Source: Prevotella sp. UBA3757
GTDB taxonomy: Bacteria; Bacteroidota; Bacteroidia; Bacteroidales; Bacteroidaceae
DNA length: 16,456 nucleotides
NCBI GenBank assembly: GCA_002371715.1
Contig: DFGF01000145.1
Span: 1-16,456 of the forward strand
Direction of reading: 5' to 3'
Within the stretch, counting starts at the first letter, position 1. Each line of letters begins with the position of its first letter. Below are positions 13,924 to 16,456 of the stretch, piece after piece. Under the pieces are notes generated by a model that had not been told where the DNA came from, searched no databases, and saw only the letters and a program-made list of their open reading frames with translations. The translations under genes were made by a program, and so were the position numbers.

Positions 13924-15435
13924 ATGAACGCAAACGAGATTCAAAAACTCTGCCGACTCGGAGAGAACAGCCGAGTGCAGTTCAAGCTCAGACTGGAGAA
14001 TCCCGCAAAGATTGCCCCAGAGCTGGTGGCATTTGCCAACAGCAAAGGCGGCATATTAATAATAGGTATAGAGGACAAGACAGGAAAAATCATCGGAATC
14101 TCCTACGAGCAAGCCCAGCAGATGAGCACCCTCATCGGCCAGGTTGCCAACGAGTGGGTGAACCCGACCATCTACCTGGAGACCGAAACCATCGAGGTGG
14201 AGGGCAGGATAGTACTCGCCGTCCATGTAGCCGAGGGCATCAACAAGCCCTACAAGGACAAGAGCGGCAACATCTGGGTGAAGCAGAGCAGCGACAAGCG
14301 CCGCATCACAGAGAATGGCGAGATATTGGCCCTGTTTCAGGAGTCGGGCAGTTTCCGCCCTGAGGAGAAAGGCGTCAGACGCACCTCTGTCAACGATATA
14401 GATATGTTTCTGCTCAACGAGTATGTGGAGAAGTTCTATGGCAAGCGGGCCGAGGAGTTTGGAGTGCCCATGGAGCAACTGCTGAAGAACCTGCAAATAT
14501 TGACGCCAGAGGGGCAGGTGACGCTGGCCGGCCTCATGTTCTTCGGCAAGCATCCTGAGATGTACGAGCCGTCGTTTGTCATCAAGGCAGTCTCATTTTA
14601 CGGCAACGAGATGGGCGGGCTGGAGTATCGCGACAGCAAGGATATCTATGGCACCATTCCGCGGATGTTCAGCGAGGGAATCTCCTTTCTGAAAGCAAAC
14701 CTCCACAGCCTGCAGGCCGGGCAGTCGTTCAACTCCATCGGCAAGCTGGAAATTTCCGAGGTGGCTCTGCGCGAGATACTGCAGAATGCCCTCGTGCATC
14801 GCGACTATCTGCTTCAGGCTCCGATTAGGATCATGATCTTCGACAATCGTGTGGAGATAGTCAGCCCTGGCGGACTGCCGAAGGGGGTGAGCGTAGAGAG
14901 CATCCAGTATGGTATGACCTGCCAGCGCAACAGCCTGATGGCCTCGTTTTGCGCCAAGACGATGGAGTATCGCGGGCTGGGCACGGGCATTTTGCGAGCC
15001 GTCAAGGAGGAGCAGGGCAACATCCGCTTCGAGAACGAGGAGGGCAGCCAGTTTAAGGTTATCATTGCCAGGCCGTGTGAGGTGTATGAGCCTTCCTACA
15101 GCCAGGGCAGTTTCGTGGTGCAGGAGCCGCTGATAGAGCATTATGCTCCGAGGCGCAGTGCTCCTATCCCCTCAGGTATGAGCAGCCGTGAGATGCGTGC
15201 CCGCTGCCCCAGCCTCCCTAAAGGCGAGGAGGAGAGTGCCTGCCGCCTGCTGTCTTTCTGCCAAACCTATCAGGGAATGCTCGAGATGATGGAGGCTACG
15301 GGCTATAGGAGCCGCACCAGTTTCCGCCGTCGGCTGCTGACACCGCTGATGGAGAGCGGGCTGCTGGAGCAGGAGTATAAAGAGCGTCCCAATACGCCCA
15401 AACAGCGCTACAGGAGCACAATCAATGTTTCCTAG
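13924..15435 (+). CDS. AlbA_2 (Schlafen-like) / HATPase_c_4 DNA-binding protein
   Basis: A 503-residue protein of the group often annotated as putative DNA-binding or RecG-like transcriptional regulator. Residues about 12-125 form the AlbA_2 domain (SRVQFKLRLENPAKIAPELVAFANSKGG, IIGIEDKTGKIIGI). A middle region of about 140-275 is followed by a GHKL-type ATPase domain: the N-box EILQNALVHRDY (284-295), SPGGLP (314-319), and the lid RGLGTG (350-355). Residues about 435-500 look like a winged helix (MLEMMEATGYRSRTSFRRRLLTPLMESGLL). The cytosolic role is unknown; relatives occur as accessory regulators and in defence-associated settings. The start is fixed by a strong Shine-Dalgarno sequence. 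The upstream palindrome cluster suggests autoregulation. The gene has no obvious link to pectin use. Confidence 0.8.
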   Translation: MNANEIQKLCRLGENSRVQFKLRLENPAKIAPELVAFANSKGGILIIGIEDKTGKIIGISYEQAQQMSTLIGQVANEWVNPTIYLETETIEVEGRIVLAVHVAEGINKPYKDKSGNIWVKQSSDKRRITENGEILALFQESGSFRPEEKGVRRTSVNDIDMFLLNEYVEKFYGKRAEEFGVPMEQLLKNLQILTPEGQVTLAGLMFFGKHPEMYEPSFVIKAVSFYGNEMGGLEYRDSKDIYGTIPRMFSEGISFLKANLHSLQAGQSFNSIGKLEISEVALREILQNALVHRDYLLQAPIRIMIFDNRVEIVSPGGLPKGVSVESIQYGMTCQRNSLMASFCAKTMEYRGLGTGILRAVKEEQGNIRFENEEGSQFKVIIARPCEVYEPSYSQGSFVVQEPLIEHYAPRRSAPIPSGMSSREMRARCPSLPKGEEESACRLLSFCQTYQGMLEMMEATGYRSRTSFRRRLLTPLMESGLLEQEYKERPNTPKQRYRSTINVS

Positions 15436-15436
15436 T

Positions 15437-15488
15437 GATAATATCCGCAGCATGGATGTGAAAAAGGTCCAAGACTGCGGATATTATC
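15437..15488. repeat. Perfect 14-bp inverted repeat after the AlbA_2 gene
   Basis: GATAATATCCGCAG (15437-15450) and CTGCGGATATTATC (15475-15488) are perfect inverted copies separated by 24 nt, starting 2 nt after the AlbA_2 stop codon. It could be a terminator-like or stabilising hairpin for that mRNA, but no T-run follows, and the arms may instead be a protein-binding or mobile-element end sequence. Confidence 0.7.
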
Positions 15489-15630
15489 CTCGGATTGTTG
15501 CTCTGGCTTGAACGAAGCCTTATCGCTCAGTCATCTCCGACGGCGAGTGGCCTCTGAGCATCCCCCTCTTCTCCCAGAGAAAATTACAGGAAATGTTGAA
15601 CTGCTGTGTCCTGACACGAGGACGCGGTCT

Positions 15631-15651
15631 TGATGCTACACAAGTGCATCA
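15631..15651. repeat. Short hairpin TGATGC / GCATCA
   Basis: A 6-bp inverted repeat with a 9-nt loop, lying near the 3' end of the interrupted small frame. It is weak and of uncertain meaning. The stretch from here to the dnaK terminator (15665-15793) shows no gene; it holds only a further short hairpin, AGGCT-AAG-AGCCT, at 15743-15755. Confidence 0.25.
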
Positions 15652-15793
15652 GTATAAAGGATGAATCGAAATGGGAACAAAAACGAAAATACCCCTCCTT
15701 TATTCTCCTTCCCAATATCATAGGCAGATTTTTTTGAATATAAGGCTAAGAGCCTGCTCTACTTTTGTCTTTTCCGTATCGAATAAATTCAAA

Positions 15794-15825
15794 AAGAGTG
15801 CAGACAATGTCTTGCCTGCACTCTT
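15794..15825 (-). terminator. Intrinsic terminator of dnaK
   Basis: A 10-bp stem (AAGAGTGCAG / CTGCACTCTT), extendable by three more pairs past one mismatch, lies 15 nt beyond the dnaK stop. On the minus strand it is followed by TTTGAATTT. It closely resembles the operon terminator at 4891-4917 in style. Confidence 0.85.
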
Positions 15826-15840
15826 ACAATATCACACGTA

Positions 15841-16456
15841 TTACTTCACCTCCTCAAAGTCAGCGTCCTGGATGTTGTCATCCTTGGGTGCGCCTTGCTG
15901 CTGGGCTTGCTGCTGACCGGCGAAGGGATTGTCCTGACCGGGCTGGGCGCCTTGTGCGCCCTGATACATCTGCTGAGAGGCAGTCTGCCATGCGGCGTTC
16001 AGGGCGTTCATGGCGTTGTCGATAGCGGCTACATCGCCGGACTTGTGAGCATCCTTCAGTTGCTGGAGGGCCTGCTCAATGGCGGGCTTGTGCTGGGCGG
16101 GAATCTTGTCGCCAATCTCCTGGAGCTGGTTCTCGGTCTGGAAAATCATAGAGTCAGCCTGGTTCATCTTGTCAACGCGCTCGCGCTCACGCTTGTCGTT
16201 CTCAGCATTCTGCTCAGCCTCGGCCTTCATGCGGTTGATTTCGTCCTGCGAAAGACCTGAGGATGCCTCGATGCGGATGGCCTGCTCCTTGCCGGTGGCC
16301 TTGTCCTTGGCTGATACCTTCAAGATACCGTTGGCATCGATGTCGAAGGTCACCTCAATCTGAGGAATGCCACGACGGGCGGGTGCAATACCTGTCAGGT
16401 TGAACTGGCCGATAGACTTGTTCTGGCTGGCCATAGGACGCTCACCCTGCAGCACG
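15841..16456 (-). CDS. dnaK: Chaperone DnaK (Hsp70), C-terminal part, N-terminus outside window
   Basis: The frame is open to the right edge of the window, so only the last 204 residues of a protein of about 635 are seen. The visible part begins in the substrate-binding beta domain (LQGERPMASQNKSIGQFNLTGI, then RGIPQIEVTFDIDANGILKVSAKDKATGKEQ) and continues through the helical lid (SGLSQDEINRMKAEAEQNAENDKRERER). It ends in a Gln/Gly-rich disordered tail and DADFEEVK, the typical DnaK C-terminal acidic motif. DnaK refolds and protects proteins in the cytosol using ATP with DnaJ and GrpE. It is a core gene unrelated to the pectin locus and marks conserved chromosome at the right side. Confidence 0.97.
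   Translation of the reverse strand, partial: VLQGERPMASQNKSIGQFNLTGIAPARRGIPQIEVTFDIDANGILKVSAKDKATGKEQAIRIEASSGLSQDEINRMKAEAEQNAENDKRERERVDKMNQADSMIFQTENQLQEIGDKIPAQHKPAIEQALQQLKDAHKSGDVAAIDNAMNALNAAWQTASQQMYQGAQGAQPGQDNPFAGQQQAQQQGAPKDDNIQDADFEEVK

Larger units (their letters stand above)
15425..15664 (+). pseudogene. Small reading frame interrupted by one TGA
   Basis: An ATG at 15425 overlaps the last 11 nt of the AlbA_2 gene in another frame. It opens a frame of 28 codons (beginning MFPSDNIRSMDVKK) that ends in TGA at 15509-15511 and then continues in the same frame for 50 codons to TGA at 15662. The second part (TKPYRSVISDGEWPLSIPLF, then QRKLQEMLNC and RGRGLDATQVHQYK) reads strongly like real protein, and no other frame here does. 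The simplest view is a decayed or truncated gene; two tiny genes or readthrough are less likely. No family was recognised. The first part overlaps the 14-bp inverted repeat at 15437-15488. Confidence 0.4.

Noticed and set aside
15437..15511. Selenocysteine insertion at the TGA at 15509, with the inverted repeat as SECIS
   Set aside because: A bacterial SECIS lies just downstream of the TGA, whereas this hairpin is upstream, and no known selenoprotein motif surrounds the codon.
15671..15916. Rightward frame running across the dnaK terminator
   Set aside because: It crosses a clear terminator hairpin and the antisense of dnaK, and its composition is not protein-like.
1..16456. CRISPR arrays, tRNA or rRNA genes, complete insertion sequences
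   Set aside because: No regularly spaced repeats, cloverleaf sequences, rRNA-like stretches or transposase motifs were found on either strand.

Overview
The window reads as chromosomal DNA of a Bacteroidota bacterium, most likely Prevotellaceae (Prevotella/Segatella/Xylanibacter type, gut or rumen). The evidence is a SusC/SusD pair, lipoproteins with acidic residues just after the lipobox cysteine, promoters of the Bacteroidota form TTTG-N19/20-TAnnTTTG, a short C-terminal tail (YNLxGQxV...GxxIxxGKKV) typical of secreted Prevotella proteins, and a Bacteroidota-like DnaK C-terminus. These assignments come from reading motifs; no database search was run.

Most of the window is a pectin (probably homogalacturonan) utilisation locus. 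A pectate lyase (PL1-like, 5' end outside the window) runs rightward at 1-1779. From 13406 leftward to about 4938 lies a probable operon: susC, susD, a beta-helix lipoprotein of the DUF4957/DUF5123 type, and a small lipoprotein. It is driven by a promoter at 13456-13486 and closed by a strong terminator at 4891-4917. A further leftward gene (2943-4739), with its own promoter and terminator, encodes a secreted protein with a chitobiase/hexosaminidase-C-like repeat between two similar beta-sandwich regions. It carries the same C-terminal tail as the pectate lyase. In the inferred scheme the lyase cuts pectin, the lipoproteins and the tailed protein bind it at the surface, and SusC/SusD import the oligosaccharides. 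No regulator of the locus is visible, and SusC lacks the STN domain used for sigma/anti-sigma signalling.

A two-gene MNT-HEPN module (nucleotidyltransferase plus HEPN protein, 1953-2611, leftward, own promoter) sits inside this locus, between the lyase and the tailed protein. It is probably a toxin-antitoxin or defence-type insertion. Next to it, at about 2640-2942, is a non-coding stretch with an extended imperfect palindrome and a terminator hairpin.

Right of the locus, 13407-13923 is an AT-rich intergenic region with several copies of a TTGGTTAAGTTTGG-like motif. It leads into a rightward gene for an AlbA_2 (Schlafen-like)/HATPase protein that has an unusually good Shine-Dalgarno sequence for this phylum. 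Immediately after that gene comes a small reading frame interrupted by one in-frame TGA and overlapping a perfect 14-bp inverted repeat. The window ends in the C-terminal third of dnaK (leftward), with a canonical terminator. The most unusual parts are the repeat-studded control region with its AlbA_2 gene, the interrupted small ORF behind it, and the MNT-HEPN module inside the pectin locus.
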